From: Kutzneria buriramensis
GTDB taxonomy: Bacteria > Actinomycetota > Actinomycetes > Mycobacteriales > Pseudonocardiaceae
Length of the DNA stretch: 64,000 nt
Assembly: GCF_003387475.1 (NCBI RefSeq)
Contig: NZ_QUNO01000019.1
Coordinates: 62,001-126,000, forward strand
Direction of reading: 5' to 3'
In this document: one piece after another, positions 10,499-19,646 of the stretch
Numbering within the stretch: position 1 is the stretch's first letter
Layout: each line of letters begins with the position of its first letter
Notes under the pieces: model-generated
What the model saw: the letters and a program-made list of their open reading frames with translations, nothing else
The model's database searches: none
Told to the model about the DNA's origin: nothing
Translations under genes and position numbers: made by a program

Positions 10499-10539
10499 CC
10501 GTTTCTCTCCGGAAGTTGGCCCCTGCCGGGAGAAAACGG
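10499..10539. promoter_or_regulatory. Imperfect inverted repeat upstream of DoxX-like gene
   Basis: CCGTTTCTCTCCGG (10499-10512) faces CCGGGAGAAAACGG (10526-10539), a near-match inverted repeat about 70 bp before the DoxX-like start. It may be an operator or a leader hairpin. Nothing else is evident in the 265-bp gap 10345-10609 besides this and the site at 10417. Confidence 0.3.
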
Positions 10540-10609
10540 TTTCTGCCGCCGTGCATTTCCCTGCCCGTGGGCGCCCGCGCGCGCCCGCTCGTAGTGACCC
10601 GGAGGGCAC

Positions 10610-11023
10610 ATGCATCGTCTGGAACCCGCCCGTGAGCACCTGATCGGGCTGTATCGCATCGTGATCGGACTTTTGTTCGCCTGTCACGGACTGAAGACCA
10701 TCTTCGGCCTGTTCGGCTCGCACCCGTCCCCGGTCGGCGTGTGGCCCGGCTGGTGGGCCGCGCTCATCCAGTTGGTGTGCGGCACGCTGGTGTGCGTCGG
10801 CGTCGCGACCAGGCCCGCCGCGCTGCTGGGCTCGGGTTCGATGGCCTTCGCCTATTTCACCGTGCACGCACCCCACGGCCTGTGGCCGATCCAGAACGGC
10901 GGCGAGGCGGCGGCGTTGTTCTGCTGGGCGCTGCTCATCGTGGTGTTCACCGGTCCCGGCCGTTTCGCGCTGGCCCGGGTGTGGTCGCGTCGGATCGCCG
11001 AACCCGTCCCATCATCGGCCTGA
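10610..11023 (+). CDS. DoxX-family membrane protein
   Basis: A 137-residue integral membrane protein with four predicted helices. The DoxX signature at the N-terminus (LIGLYRIVIGLLFACHGLKTIFGLFG) and the central WPGWWAALIQLVCGTLVCVGV segment fit the family. DoxX proteins are quinone-linked or redox-complex membrane subunits whose substrate is mostly undefined. ATG 10610 has GGAGGG seven bases upstream. It converges on the FMN-binding gene across a strong hairpin, and a second DoxX-like gene lies at 20658 in the phosphoketolase operon. Its placement beside a flavin electron-transfer cluster suggests a membrane redox role (inference). Confidence 0.8.
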   Translation: MHRLEPAREHLIGLYRIVIGLLFACHGLKTIFGLFGSHPSPVGVWPGWWAALIQLVCGTLVCVGVATRPAALLGSGSMAFAYFTVHAPHGLWPIQNGGEAAALFCWALLIVVFTGPGRFALARVWSRRIAEPVPSSA

Positions 11024-11033
11024 CAAAGGAATC

Positions 11034-11070
11034 CCGGTGACCGGCCCGTGACCACCCGGCCGGTCACCGG
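11034..11070. terminator. Bidirectional terminator hairpin
   Basis: CCGGTGACCGGCC (11034-11046) pairs with GGCCGGTCACCGG (11058-11070): 13 perfect base pairs around an 11-base loop. It overlaps the 3' end of the FMN-binding gene and lies just after the DoxX-like stop, so it probably ends both convergent transcripts. Confidence 0.75.
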
Positions 11071-11534
11071 TGGGAGGCGTCGATGGCGGACTGGAGCGAC
11101 TGTATGTAGCCCTCGGAGGTGTAGGTGGCGCCGCTGACGGTGTCGATCTGGGCGCTCTGCGCCTGCAAGGTCTCCTGCACCAGCTGGGGCACGGCGGCGT
11201 CGTTGATCTCGACGTCGCGACGGCTCTCGTTGGGCGCCTGCACGGTTTCGGCGCTGGTGATCCGACCGCCGGACACCGTGATCCGGACCTGCACGGGCCC
11301 GTACGGGGTGTCGGCGGCGCCGCCGTCGTACGTGCCGCTCGCGCTGTTGGTGGCCGGCGGCGTGCCGCTCGACGTCGTCGGGGCGGCGGTGGTGTTCGGC
11401 ACCGACGAGCCGGCCGGCACCTGATTGCGGGGACCGGTGGCGCCCAGGGCGTCCGGGTGAGTGCTGGTGCGATAGCTGAACAGCAGCACCAACACCGACA
11501 CGGTGGCCGCGAAGATCACGGCGATCCTGGTCAT
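11064..11534 (-). CDS. Membrane-anchored FMN-binding protein (flavinylated)
   Basis: A 156-residue protein with an N-terminal signal anchor (IAVIFAATVSVLVLLFSY), a Thr/Ser/Pro-rich linker, and a C-terminal FMN-binding domain carrying DTVSGATYTSEGYIQSL. The SGAT motif is the flavinylation site in the Rnf/Nqr and FMN-binding family; the Thr is expected to receive FMN from an ApbE-type transferase, which is not in the window. GGAGG lies seven bases before the ATG. The gene starts nine bases after the flavocytochrome gene, so both are one operon. Probably an extracytoplasmic one-electron carrier fed by that flavocytochrome. Confidence 0.88.
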   Translation of the reverse strand: MTRIAVIFAATVSVLVLLFSYRTSTHPDALGATGPRNQVPAGSSVPNTTAAPTTSSGTPPATNSASGTYDGGAADTPYGPVQVRITVSGGRITSAETVQAPNESRRDVEINDAAVPQLVQETLQAQSAQIDTVSGATYTSEGYIQSLQSAIDASHR

Positions 11535-11543
11535 GCTTTCCTC

Positions 11544-12935
11544 CTACCAGGCAAAGCTTTCGGTGTGGATGCGGTTGCGCTCGACGCCGACGGCCTCGGC
11601 CGAGGCCATGACGGCGGCGGTCCATTCCTCGGGGCCGCACACGTAGACGTCGTGCTCGGCGATGTCCGGAACCAAGCGCCGCAACACATGTGGGTCGGAC
11701 GCGCCCTGGTAGCGGTCCGGCAGCCACGAAGTGCGACCGCGAGGCCGAGGCCCGAGCAGGTAGGCGAGCCGGATGCCGCGGTGCGCGGCGATCGCGTCGA
11801 GTTCCTTGCGGAACACCAGGTCCTCGGCGGAACCGGCTCGATAGAGCAGCACCGCGTCGCCCCGTCGATACGGCATCGCCTCCAGGAGCGCCCGCAACGG
11901 GGTGATGCCGACCCCGGCGGCGATCAGCGTGACTTTCGGACCACGGCGGACGGAGCCGAGCCGTCCGTACGGCCCTTCGAACAGCGCTCGCATGCCCGGA
12001 CGGAGCCGGGCGAGGCGGGCGCTGCCCTCGCCGAGGTTCTTCGCCGTGATCCGCAGGCGGACGCCGTCGGGCGCGGCCGAGAGCGAGAACGGGTGGCCGC
12101 GCGTGAAACCCGGGCCGTCGAGGAACCGCCACACGAAGAACTGCCCGGCCGCCACCGGAAGCTGTGCCAGGTCGCGCCCGCGCAAGTACACCGACACCAC
12201 GTCGGGCGCCTCCTGGACGACGCCGTCGACGACCATGCGGTGGCGCAGGTTGCGCGTGACGGGAACTCCCACCCTCCAGATCAGCATCGCGCCGGCGGCC
12301 AGCGCGTAGGCCGTCCACCAGAACACGGTCGCGACCGGCGAGGCGGTGAAGTCCGCGCCGGTCCACAACTGGTGCGGCAATGCCAACCCCACGCCGAGGT
12401 ACGCGTAGAGGTGCAGCAGGTGCCACGACTCGTACCGCAGCTTGCGGCGGGCCGCCCGTATCGACGTCACCGCGACGAGGATCAGCGCCACAGTCCCGGC
12501 GGTGGCCAGCAGCATGCCGGGATAGGTGGTGACCAGGTCCCACACCTCGCCCAGCAGCCCGCTGCGGTCATCGGCGGCGTAGCCGAGGCTGATGAGCACC
12601 ACATGCGCGAGCATCAGGTTCACCGAGCCGAACCCGACGAGCCGGTGCCGGCGGGCCAGCTCGTCCTGGCCGTAACTGCGTTCCACCCACGGGATCCGCG
12701 CCATCAGCAGCACCTGGAGCAGCAACAGGTCGGCGGACACGAGGCCGGTCAGCCGGCCCAGCGTGGTCAGCGGATCGGTCGCGAGATTCTGCACGCCGCG
12801 GCCGGACACCCACAGCGCCACCACGAACAGGACGCTGAACCAGGCGGTCAGGCCCGACACGTCACGCCACCACTGGCGGGCGGGTCGCGGCAGCCTCGGC
12901 CTGATCGGGGTGCGGCTGCGGAGGGTGGCGGTCAA
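11544..12935 (-). CDS. Ferric-reductase-like flavocytochrome (transmembrane, FAD/NAD domains)
   Basis: A 463-residue membrane oxidoreductase. The N-terminal half has about six helices with histidines in helix contexts (LMLAHVVLISLGY, WHLLHLYAYLGVGLALPHQ) that fit b-haem ligands of the ferric reductase/NOX family. The C-terminal half is a ferredoxin-reductase module: FAD motif GHPFSLSAAP, nucleotide motif GVGITPLRALLE and end YVCGPEEWTAAVM. No 2Fe-2S domain is present. I prefer TTG 12935 (GGGAG upstream) over the longer frame to 13184, which would run into the histidine kinase gene. Likely moves electrons from cytoplasmic NAD(P)H across the membrane to the flavinylated protein encoded next. 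A response-regulator site lies 63-81 bp upstream. Confidence 0.85.
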   Translation of the reverse strand: MTATLRSRTPIRPRLPRPARQWWRDVSGLTAWFSVLFVVALWVSGRGVQNLATDPLTTLGRLTGLVSADLLLLQVLLMARIPWVERSYGQDELARRHRLVGFGSVNLMLAHVVLISLGYAADDRSGLLGEVWDLVTTYPGMLLATAGTVALILVAVTSIRAARRKLRYESWHLLHLYAYLGVGLALPHQLWTGADFTASPVATVFWWTAYALAAGAMLIWRVGVPVTRNLRHRMVVDGVVQEAPDVVSVYLRGRDLAQLPVAAGQFFVWRFLDGPGFTRGHPFSLSAAPDGVRLRITAKNLGEGSARLARLRPGMRALFEGPYGRLGSVRRGPKVTLIAAGVGITPLRALLEAMPYRRGDAVLLYRAGSAEDLVFRKELDAIAAHRGIRLAYLLGPRPRGRTSWLPDRYQGASDPHVLRRLVPDIAEHDVYVCGPEEWTAAVMASAEAVGVERNRIHTESFAW

Positions 12936-12997
12936 CGGGGCTCCCGGGTCGGTTTCCCGCCACACTGCCCGCACAGGGTGAGGGCCGAGCGTGGAGT

Positions 12998-13016
12998 TGT
13001 TAAGAGTCCGGTGAGA
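12998..13016 (-). promoter_or_regulatory. Tandem response-regulator site, copy B
   Basis: Reverse-strand TCTCACCG and TCTTAACA, 11 bp apart (forward 13009-13016 and 12998-13005). It overlaps the last codons of the histidine kinase gene and lies upstream of the flavocytochrome TTG start, so it is placed to control the flavocytochrome/FMN-protein operon. Confidence 0.5.
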
Positions 13017-14355
13017 GCCGCTCCTCGGCGACCGTGAATCCCACCACCGCGCCGCCGCCGGGTCGACGGGCGGCGACGACGTCGCCACCGTGCGCGAGCG
13101 CGACCTGCCGGACGATCGCCAGGCCCAGCCCTGACCCGGGCAGGGCGCGGGCGGTGTCTGCGCGGTAGAACCGGTCGAACACACGCGCCAGGTCGGCCTC
13201 GGCGATGCCCGGCCCGTGATCGCGGACCTCGACCCGTCCGCCGCGCAGCACGACCTCGACCGGCCCGGTGCGGTCGAACTTCACGGCGTTCTCCAGCAGG
13301 TTCATCACCGCCCGCTCCAGCGCGCGGGCGCGTCCGAGCAGGCGGACCGGCTCGGTGTCGACGTGGATCTCGCGTCCGGACCGTCGCCGCACCCGGTCCG
13401 CGGCGCGGGTGACGACCTCGGCCAGGTCCACCGGCTCCGGCGGCTCCTCCTCGTAGCGGCGGGTGGCCAGCTCGACCAGCTCGTCCACCACGTGGGTCAG
13501 CTCACGAGTCTCGCCGTCGACGTCCTCGAGCAGCCGCTCCCGCGCGTCCGGGTCGAGCTCGGCGAAGCGGCGCAGGACGCGGGCGTTGGTGCGCAGGCTG
13601 GTCAGCGGCGTGCGCAGCTCGTGGGCGGCGTCCTGGACCAGCCGCTCCTGGTCGTCACGGGAGGTGGCCAGCCGACTCAGCATGGCGTCGAACGTGGCCG
13701 CGAGGCGGCCGACCTCGTCGCGGCCGTCCACCGGCACCTCGACGTCGAGTCGGCCGCTGGCGCTGACCTGCTCGGCCAGCGCGGTCAGCCGCACCAGCCG
13801 GCGCGTGACGCGGCGGGCGATGAACCAGCCGACCGCCGCCGCGACCACCAGCACCAGCCCGCTGACCAGGGCGATGCGCACGGCCAGCGCCGCCAGCACG
13901 ACTCGCGTCTGGTCGACGTCGATGCCCAGCTGGAGGGCGCCGTCGCCGGGATGTTGGGCGACGGTGACGACGCGGTAGTCGTCGGGGCTCACGGTGGCGT
14001 CGTCGTACCGGTGGTCGCCGGGCCTTCCCCTCGCGGCCAGGTCCCGATCGTCCTGGGTGACCGGCAGCGCGACCAGGCGTCCGCCGATGGCTTGGACGCT
14101 GCCGTCCGGATGGATCAGCTGGGCGACCATCGGCTGGGCCTGGTCGTGCGTGTTGTCCGCGCCGGTGATCGCCGGATTCGGGGCGAGCACGGCGGTCTCG
14201 CCGGCGGCGATCTCCGCGGCCGTGTCCAGCAGCGTCCGGTCGAGCTCCTGGTGGATCTGGTCGGAGGCGGTCTCGTAGCTGAACGCGCCGACCAGCACCG
14301 ACACCGCCGCGCCGACGGCGGCGAACGTGAGCGCGAGCCGGGCCGAGAGGTTCAT
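13000..14355 (-). CDS. Two-component sensor histidine kinase
   Basis: A 451-residue membrane sensor kinase. An N-terminal helix ([19 protein letters not shown]) and a second near residue 165-185 ([20 protein letters not shown]) enclose an extracytoplasmic sensor of about 130 residues. HAMP follows ([14 protein letters not shown]), then the HisKA box [19 protein letters not shown] with the phospho-accepting His, N box [10 protein letters not shown], and G boxes [13 protein letters not shown] and GSGLGLAIV. The ATG overlaps the regulator's stop (ATGA), so expression is translationally coupled. The ligand is unknown; the redox cluster suggests an envelope redox or metal signal. Confidence 0.92.
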   Translation of the reverse strand: MNLSARLALTFAAVGAAVSVLVGAFSYETASDQIHQELDRTLLDTAAEIAAGETAVLAPNPAITGADNTHDQAQPMVAQLIHPDGSVQAIGGRLVALPVTQDDRDLAARGRPGDHRYDDATVSPDDYRVVTVAQHPGDGALQLGIDVDQTRVVLAALAVRIALVSGLVLVVAAAVGWFIARRVTRRLVRLTALAEQVSASGRLDVEVPVDGRDEVGRLAATFDAMLSRLATSRDDQERLVQDAAHELRTPLTSLRTNARVLRRFAELDPDARERLLEDVDGETRELTHVVDELVELATRRYEEEPPEPVDLAEVVTRAADRVRRRSGREIHVDTEPVRLLGRARALERAVMNLLENAVKFDRTGPVEVVLRGGRVEVRDHGPGIAEADLARVFDRFYRADTARALPGSGLGLAIVRQVALAHGGDVVAARRPGGGAVVGFTVAEERLSPDS

Positions 14356-15041
14356 GCAGACCGCACCGAATAGCCGACGCCGCGGACGGTGTGGATCAGG
14401 CCGGTCGCCCCGGCGTCCTCGAGCTTGCGCCGCAGGTAGCCGATGTAGACGGCGAGGTTCTTCGACTCCGGGCCGAACTCGTAGCCCCAGATGCGGCGGT
14501 AGATGGTGGCCCGGTCCAGCACGATGCCGGCGTTGCGGACCAGCAGTTCCAGCAGGTCGAACTCGGTCTTGGACAGGGTGATCTCGGTGTCCAGCCACCA
14601 CACCCGCCGGGCCCCGGGATCGACCGTGAGCCGGTCCAGCCGAAGGCGCTGGACCGGGCCGCCCGCGGTGTCCGGCGCGGCCCGTCGCAGCAGCGCCCGC
14701 AGGCGGGCGAGCAACTCGTCCAGTTCGAACGGTTTGGGCAGGTAGTCGTCCGCGCCGGCGTCGAGCCCGGCGACCCGGTCGGAGGTCTCCACCCGGGCGG
14801 TCAGCATCATGATCGGAGTGCCGTCACCGTCCGCGCGCAGCACCCGGCACACGCCCAGCCCGTCCACGGACGGCATCATCACGTCCAGGATGAGCACGTC
14901 GAACCGCTCGCGGCGCGCGGTGGCCAGCGCGTCGACGCCGTCGCTCACCACGACGACCTCGTAGCCCTCCAGCTCCAGCGCGCGCAGCAGCGACTCACGG
15001 ATGGCCCGGTCGTCGTCGGCGACCAGCACTCGGTACGGCAC
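14352..15041 (-). CDS. OmpR-family response regulator
   Basis: A 229-residue response regulator: receiver domain ([17 protein letters not shown], phospho-Asp in [18 protein letters not shown] switch, conserved Lys in [11 protein letters not shown]) and a C-terminal winged helix ([37 protein letters not shown]). GTG 15041 gives the usual start just before the first beta strand; the ribosome binding site is weak. It is second in the order DUF2231 protein, regulator, kinase. The three 11-bp direct-repeat sites in this neighbourhood, one before its own operon, are its likely targets (inference). Confidence 0.92.
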   Translation of the reverse strand: MPYRVLVADDDRAIRESLLRALELEGYEVVVVSDGVDALATARRERFDVLILDVMMPSVDGLGVCRVLRADGDGTPIMMLTARVETSDRVAGLDAGADDYLPKPFELDELLARLRALLRRAAPDTAGGPVQRLRLDRLTVDPGARRVWWLDTEITLSKTEFDLLELLVRNAGIVLDRATIYRRIWGYEFGPESKNLAVYIGYLRRKLEDAGATGLIHTVRGVGYSVRSA

Positions 15042-15112
15042 GGCACCATAATGCCGCCACGGCGCCCAGCCGGCGCCGGGCCCCGCCTGGATGTCCTCTT
15101 CGGACACCGCGG

Positions 15113-15691
15113 TCAGTGGCCCGGGCGCGGCGCGGGGTCGGAGCTGAACTTGCCCTGCCAGCTCGCCTGGGCGCCCGAGTCGCCGATGCGGTAGATCTGG
15201 TAGCAGGCGCCGCCGGCGGCCAGCACGGCCAGCACCGCGACCACCGTCGTGACGGCGGTGGACGCGGGCGCCAGGAACGTCCGGCGACGCGTGGCCGTCT
15301 TGGTCATGGTCGTGGTGCCGCCGCCGGTCGGCTCGTCCACATCGGACGTCGCGGCCTGCTGTGCGGCGACGCTTTCCCGCTGGCGCCACCACACGACGAT
15401 GGCGAGCAGGGCCACCGGGATCGCCACGAACAGCGCCGTGTCGCCCAGTTCGGTGTGCGTGCGCAGCAGATCCGTGCTGGGGACACGCCGTTCCAGCCAC
15501 TCGCCGGCGTTGGTCGTGACCGGCACCATGATCCACACGAACACCGCCAGGATCGCGTTCGCGCCGGCCAGCCTGCGCCTAGCCTTGGCCCAGATCGCGG
15601 TCACTACCAGCAGCAGGGAGCTCAGCGGCAGCAACACGACGATGACGTGCACGAGCAGGATGTGGGCGGGCAGGCCGTTGAGGGTGCTCAT
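15113..15691 (-). CDS. DUF2231-type membrane protein
   Basis: A 192-residue membrane protein starting LNGLPAHILLVHVIVVLLPL, the DUF2231 hallmark with the PAH..LVH histidines, with helices near residues 10-33, 42-57, 80-100 and 145-165. ATG 15691 is chosen over the upstream in-frame ATG 15733 because GAAGGAAG stands directly before it. The conserved histidines suggest haem or quinone association in the membrane, but the family's role is not established. It heads the operon with the two-component system, 71 bp before the regulator, and has a tandem site 74-92 bp upstream. Confidence 0.75.
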   Translation of the reverse strand: MSTLNGLPAHILLVHVIVVLLPLSSLLLVVTAIWAKARRRLAGANAILAVFVWIMVPVTTNAGEWLERRVPSTDLLRTHTELGDTALFVAIPVALLAIVVWWRQRESVAAQQAATSDVDEPTGGGTTTMTKTATRRRTFLAPASTAVTTVVAVLAVLAAGGACYQIYRIGDSGAQASWQGKFSSDPAPRPGH

Positions 15692-15764
15692 GACTTCCTT
15701 CGTGATCGACCGGGAATCGTCGGTGATCACCATTGCGTAGTCGGGTGAGCGCTCGATGTGGCGA

Positions 15765-15783
15765 CGGTGAGAATGCGGTAAGA
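15765..15783 (-). promoter_or_regulatory. Tandem response-regulator site, copy C
   Basis: Reverse-strand TCTTACCG and TCTCACCG, 11 bp apart (forward 15776-15783 and 15765-15772), 74-92 bp upstream of the DUF2231 gene that starts the two-component operon. This fits autoregulation. It lies immediately after the stop of the secreted protein gene at 15788. Confidence 0.6.
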
Positions 15784-15787
15784 GCCG

Positions 15788-16168
15788 CTAGACCGTCAGG
15801 CAGACACTGGCCTCCGTGAAGTACGTGTCGTGGTAGACGTCCCACCGCCAGTCGATCGCACAGTACCTGCCGGCCCCGTCCGTCGCGTGGCTGTTGGACC
15901 AGGTTGCCGGCGCGCCGAGCCCGTGGTCGCCGGTGCGCAGCAGCTTGCCGTGCGGACCGTCGATCTCGACCTGGCCGTACCAGCCGCGTCCGCCGGAGTC
16001 GACGGTCAGCGTCGCCGTGACGGTGCTCGACGTGACGGTGAGGCAGATCTGCTTGCCGAGGTAGGCGACCGGCGAGCAGGCGGCCTTGGCGGGTGCGGCG
16101 GTCGCCGACGGTGCGCCGAGCAGCAATGCCCCGAGCGCGACGGCGGTGAGCGGTGCGGTCATCCTCAT
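15788..16168 (-). CDS. Small secreted protein of unknown function
   Basis: A 126-residue protein with a clean signal peptide ([18 protein letters not shown], cleavage likely after SATAAPA). The mature part has four cysteines (AACSP, KQICLTV, YCAIDW, ASVCLTV) that could form two disulphides, and alternating beta strands, so a small extracellular beta-sandwich is likely. ATG 16168 is preferred over ATG 16177 because AAGGG then lies nine bases upstream. I do not recognise the family. It is transcribed alone, toward the two-component operon. Confidence 0.65.
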   Translation of the reverse strand: MRMTAPLTAVALGALLLGAPSATAAPAKAACSPVAYLGKQICLTVTSSTVTATLTVDSGGRGWYGQVEIDGPHGKLLRTGDHGLGAPATWSNSHATDGAGRYCAIDWRWDVYHDTYFTEASVCLTV

Positions 16169-16301
16169 GCGTGACATCCCTTGTCCGACGGACAGCACGC
16201 GACGGCGGAGCCGCCACGCTATCGGGGGCGGCCAAGCCGGCCACACCGCCGATTCCCGCACTGCACAAGGGATTTGCGATGAGCGCGATCGACTTCGTCG
16301 A

Positions 16302-17099
16302 TCACCGTCGAACGACGAGCACCGGACTGGGGGAGTGGTACAGCGCAGCGCGGGTGACAGGTCCCAGGGCGTGCCGTGCGGAGTGACCCCGGGCCACCAC
16401 CAGGAGGTCGGTGTGGCCGGGATCCTCGAGCGCCTCGTGCGGTAGACGCCGCGCCAGCGTGAACGTGACTCGCGTGGGCGCCCCGAGCGCCTTGAGCTGG
16501 AGTTCGGCGATGTGCAGCACGTCCTCGGGCTGGCGACTGGGCCAGAGCTCGTCCGGCGCCGCGTGGACGACCCGCAGCCGGGCCCGGTGGGAGGCGGCGA
16601 ACTCCGCGGCCCGGCGAAGCACCGCGGTGTCGGCGTCGCCACCGCTGATCATGGCAGTGACGATGTGGTACTCGCCGCGCACCGACATGGGGGTGCCGCG
16701 GACGACGACCACGTCGCACCTGGCGGCCGCGAGCGTCGGGACGACGAGCTCGCCGAGGCCGAAGCGGCGGTGGCCACGGCAGCCGAGCACGAGCAGGGCG
16801 CTGTCGGCGCTGGCGGCGGTGAGGTCGACGACCGGCGTGTCGCCGGCGACGTGACAGGTGATCGGCAGCAGCGGGTAGAGCCGGTGGGCGTGGCTGAGGC
16901 CGAGGTCGGCGGGGACGTCCGAGGGCACGTCGTCCTGCGCCCGTACCACCCGCAGGGACGCGCCGCGCAGCCAGGCGTGCTGGGCGGCCCAGTCGACGGC
17001 CATGCCGCCCCAGTACGAGCCGTCGGCGCCCACTGTCACCACCTCGGCGGCGCGGGTCTCGGGCGTTCGCGGGGCGGGCAGGGACGTGGCGGCGAGCAT
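16302..17099 (-). CDS. Tandem universal stress protein
   Basis: A 265-residue protein of two UspA folds. The first (about 15-140) starts EVVTVGADGSYWGG and ends CDVVVVRG; the second ends DLLVVARGHSARHALG...SPVLVVRR. The ATP-binding G-2x-G-9x-G-S/T signature is only partly kept. GAGGAGG lies just before ATG 17099. Tandem USPs of the Rv2623 type are DosR-regulon stress proteins that bind ATP. It is divergent from the phosphoketolase gene across a DosR-like box at 17176, 77 bp from its start. The stop overlaps a small palindrome (GATCGAC/GTCGATC, 16287-16303). Confidence 0.88.
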   Translation of the reverse strand: MLAATSLPAPRTPETRAAEVVTVGADGSYWGGMAVDWAAQHAWLRGASLRVVRAQDDVPSDVPADLGLSHAHRLYPLLPITCHVAGDTPVVDLTAASADSALLVLGCRGHRRFGLGELVVPTLAAARCDVVVVRGTPMSVRGEYHIVTAMISGGDADTAVLRRAAEFAASHRARLRVVHAAPDELWPSRQPEDVLHIAELQLKALGAPTRVTFTLARRLPHEALEDPGHTDLLVVARGHSARHALGPVTRAALYHSPSPVLVVRR

Positions 17100-17175
17100 C
17101 GGGACCTCCTCGGGTGTGCGTCCACCGTCGCGCACCCCGCTGACCTGCGACAGGGACCGTCGTAAGGCCCGCACG

Positions 17176-17189
17176 GGGCCTAAAGACCC
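17176..17189. promoter_or_regulatory. DosR-box-like palindrome
   Basis: GGGCCTAAAGACCC; on the reverse strand GGGTCTTTAGGCCC, matching 13 of 14 positions of GGGACTTTNGGCCC (counting N as free). The outer bases extend the palindrome by one pair. It is 91 bp before the phosphoketolase start and 77 bp before the divergent universal stress protein gene, so it can serve both. Confidence 0.7.
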
Positions 17190-17279
17190 CATGCCTGAGA
17201 GTCCGCCGCCTGCGGCCGGGAACGGTCGCGATGGGCGACTGTGGTCGCCGAATCGAGAGCAGCGACCACGGGAGCATCG

Positions 17280-19646
17280 ATGATCACCGCAGGCTCGATC
17301 GAGCGGCAGCCGGCGACGCGCTGGATGCAGCGTCTGGACGCGTGGTGGCGCGCGGCCAACTACCTGTCCGTCGGACAGATCTACCTGCTGGACAACCCGC
17401 TGCTGCGGGAGCCGTTGCAGCCCAGGCACGTCAAGCCGCGCCTGCTGGGGCACTGGGGAACGGTGCCCGGCCTGACCCTGACCTATGCCCACCTGTCGCG
17501 CATGATCATGCGGCACAAGCTGGACCTGATGCTGGTGACCGGCCCCGGCCACGGCGCGGCCGGCCTGAACGCGGCGGCCTGGCTGGAGGGCACGTACTCC
17601 GAGTGCTACCCGGAGATCTCCCAGGACCTGGACGGCATGCGCCGCCTGTTCCGGCAGTTCTCCTTCCCCGGCGGCGTGCCCAGCCACGCCTCGGCGCACC
17701 TGCCCGGCTCCGTCCACGAGGGCGGCGAGCTCGGCTACTCGCTGGCCCACGCCACCGGCGCCGCGCTGGACAACCCCGGCCTGATCGCGGCGTGCGTGAT
17801 CGGCGACGGCGAGGCCGAGACCGGCCCGCTGGCGACCAGTTGGCACGCCACGTCCTTCCTCTCGCCCGAGCGGGACGGCGCGGTGCTGCCGATCCTGCAC
17901 CTGAACGGCTACAAGATCGCCAATCCGACGCTGCTGGCGCGGATGCACCGCCACGAGTTGAACTCGCTGCTGATCGGACACGGTTGGCGGCCGATGGAGG
18001 TCGGCGGCAGCGACCCGGACGAGGTGCACGAGGCCTACGCCGACGCGCTGGAGAAGTGCGTGCTGGGCATCCAGGAGATCCAGGCCGCCGCCCGCCGCGG
18101 CTACGGTGGCAGGGACCGCAAGTGGCCGATGATCGTGCTCCGCACGCCGAAGGGCTGGACCGGTCCGCACGACATCGACGGCAAGCAGGTCGAGGGCAGC
18201 TGGCGCTCGCACCAGGTGCCGTTCGCGGCGGTCCGCGAGGACGCGCACCACCTCGCGTGCCTGGAGCAGTGGATGCTGTCCTACCGTCCGGAGGAGCTGT
18301 TCGAGGCGAACGGCGCGCCGGTGCCGATGATCCGTGACCACCGTCCACTGGGGACGGACCGGATCAGCGCGAAACCCATTACGCTTGGCCAGGTTCAGCG
18401 CGACCTGAAGCTGCCGGATCCCGCCGAGCACGCGGCGGCGGTGCCCGCGCCGGGCGTCGTGACGGCGGAATCCACCCGGCTGCTGGGGCAGTACCTTCGC
18501 GACGCCGTCGAGCTGAACCCGAACAACCTGCTGCTGTTCGCCCCCGATGAGCACGCCTCCAACCGTCTGGACGCGGTTTTCGAGGTCACCGGCCGGCGCT
18601 GGCAGCTGGCCATCGAGCCGGGCGACGACCACCTCTCGCCGAACGGCCGGGTGCTGGAGGTGCTCTCCGAGCACCTGTGCCAGGGCTGGCTGGAGGGCTA
18701 CCTGCTGACCGGCCGCCACGGCCTGCTGTCCAGCTACGAGGCGTTCGCGCACGTGGTGGACTCGATGGTCGCCCAGCACGCCAAGTGGCTGCACACCGCC
18801 GCCAAAATCCCTTGGCGCAGGCCGATTCCCAGCCTGAACTACCTGCTCACCTCGCACGTGTGGCGGCAGGACCACAACGGCGCATCCCACCAGGATCCCG
18901 GCTTCGTCGACCACGTGCTGAACAAGCGGCCCGAGGTCGTCCGCGTCTACCTGCCGCCGGACGCCAACTGCCTGCTCAGCGTCGCCGACCACTGCCTGCG
19001 CAGCCACGGCCTGGTCAACGTGATCGTCTCCGGCAAGCAGCCGGCGTTGCAGTACCTCGACGCCGACGCTGCGGCCGCCCACTGCGAGCAGGGACTTGGC
19101 GTGTGGCGCTGGGCCAGCACCGACGCCGACGGCGACACCGACGTCGTGATGGCATGTGCCGGCGACGTGCCGACGCAGGAGACGCTGGCGGCGGTCAAGG
19201 TGCTGCTGGAGTTCGTGCCGGACCTGCGGATCCGCGTGGTGAACGTGGTGGATCTGGCCCGGCTGGCCCCGCCGGAGCAGCACCCGCACGGCATCGGCGA
19301 CACGGCGTACCGGGAGATCTTCACCGACGCACCTGCGATCTTCGCGTACCACGGCTATCCCTGGCTGGTGCACCGGCTGACCTACCGCCGGCCCGGGCAC
19401 GACGACATGCACGTCCACGGCTTCCACGAGAACGGCACCACCACGACGCCGTTCGACATGTGCGTGCTGAACGAGCTGGACCGCTACCACCTTGCGCTGG
19501 CCGCGCTGGAGCGCGTGCCGCGGGTCGCCGGCCGGCTCGGGCACGTCCGCCAGCAGTTGCTGGATCGGCTCGCCGTGCATCACGACCACATCCGCCGGAC
19601 CGGCGAGGACCTGCCGGAGATCCGTGACTGGAGGTGGACGCCGTGA
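17280..19646 (+). CDS. xfp: Phosphoketolase (xylulose-5-P/fructose-6-P)
   Basis: A 788-residue ThDP enzyme, full length for the family. It splits xylulose-5-phosphate (and/or fructose-6-phosphate) with phosphate to acetyl phosphate plus a sugar phosphate. Family hallmarks: [17 protein letters not shown] at the start, [45 protein letters not shown], and the ThDP-binding [16 protein letters not shown] with INPxxDG-type [12 protein letters not shown] after it. ATG 17280 has GGGAG seven bases before. It is translationally coupled to acetate kinase (GTGA overlap), which turns acetyl phosphate into ATP and acetate. With a DosR-like box upstream, this looks like a low-oxygen bypass yielding ATP without NADH. 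Confidence 0.96.
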   Translation: MITAGSIERQPATRWMQRLDAWWRAANYLSVGQIYLLDNPLLREPLQPRHVKPRLLGHWGTVPGLTLTYAHLSRMIMRHKLDLMLVTGPGHGAAGLNAAAWLEGTYSECYPEISQDLDGMRRLFRQFSFPGGVPSHASAHLPGSVHEGGELGYSLAHATGAALDNPGLIAACVIGDGEAETGPLATSWHATSFLSPERDGAVLPILHLNGYKIANPTLLARMHRHELNSLLIGHGWRPMEVGGSDPDEVHEAYADALEKCVLGIQEIQAAARRGYGGRDRKWPMIVLRTPKGWTGPHDIDGKQVEGSWRSHQVPFAAVREDAHHLACLEQWMLSYRPEELFEANGAPVPMIRDHRPLGTDRISAKPITLGQVQRDLKLPDPAEHAAAVPAPGVVTAESTRLLGQYLRDAVELNPNNLLLFAPDEHASNRLDAVFEVTGRRWQLAIEPGDDHLSPNGRVLEVLSEHLCQGWLEGYLLTGRHGLLSSYEAFAHVVDSMVAQHAKWLHTAAKIPWRRPIPSLNYLLTSHVWRQDHNGASHQDPGFVDHVLNKRPEVVRVYLPPDANCLLSVADHCLRSHGLVNVIVSGKQPALQYLDADAAAAHCEQGLGVWRWASTDADGDTDVVMACAGDVPTQETLAAVKVLLEFVPDLRIRVVNVVDLARLAPPEQHPHGIGDTAYREIFTDAPAIFAYHGYPWLVHRLTYRRPGHDDMHVHGFHENGTTTTPFDMCVLNELDRYHLALAALERVPRVAGRLGHVRQQLLDRLAVHHDHIRRTGEDLPEIRDWRWTP

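Noticed and set aside
16287-16303. GATCGAC TTC GTCGATC palindrome as operator
   Set aside because: It overlaps the end of the stress protein gene on its downstream side with no promoter there; short enough to be chance or part of a weak terminator.
17153-17170. GGGACCGTCGTAAGGCCC as a second box before phosphoketolase
   Set aside because: Half-sites look right but are four bases too far apart for the 14-bp core.
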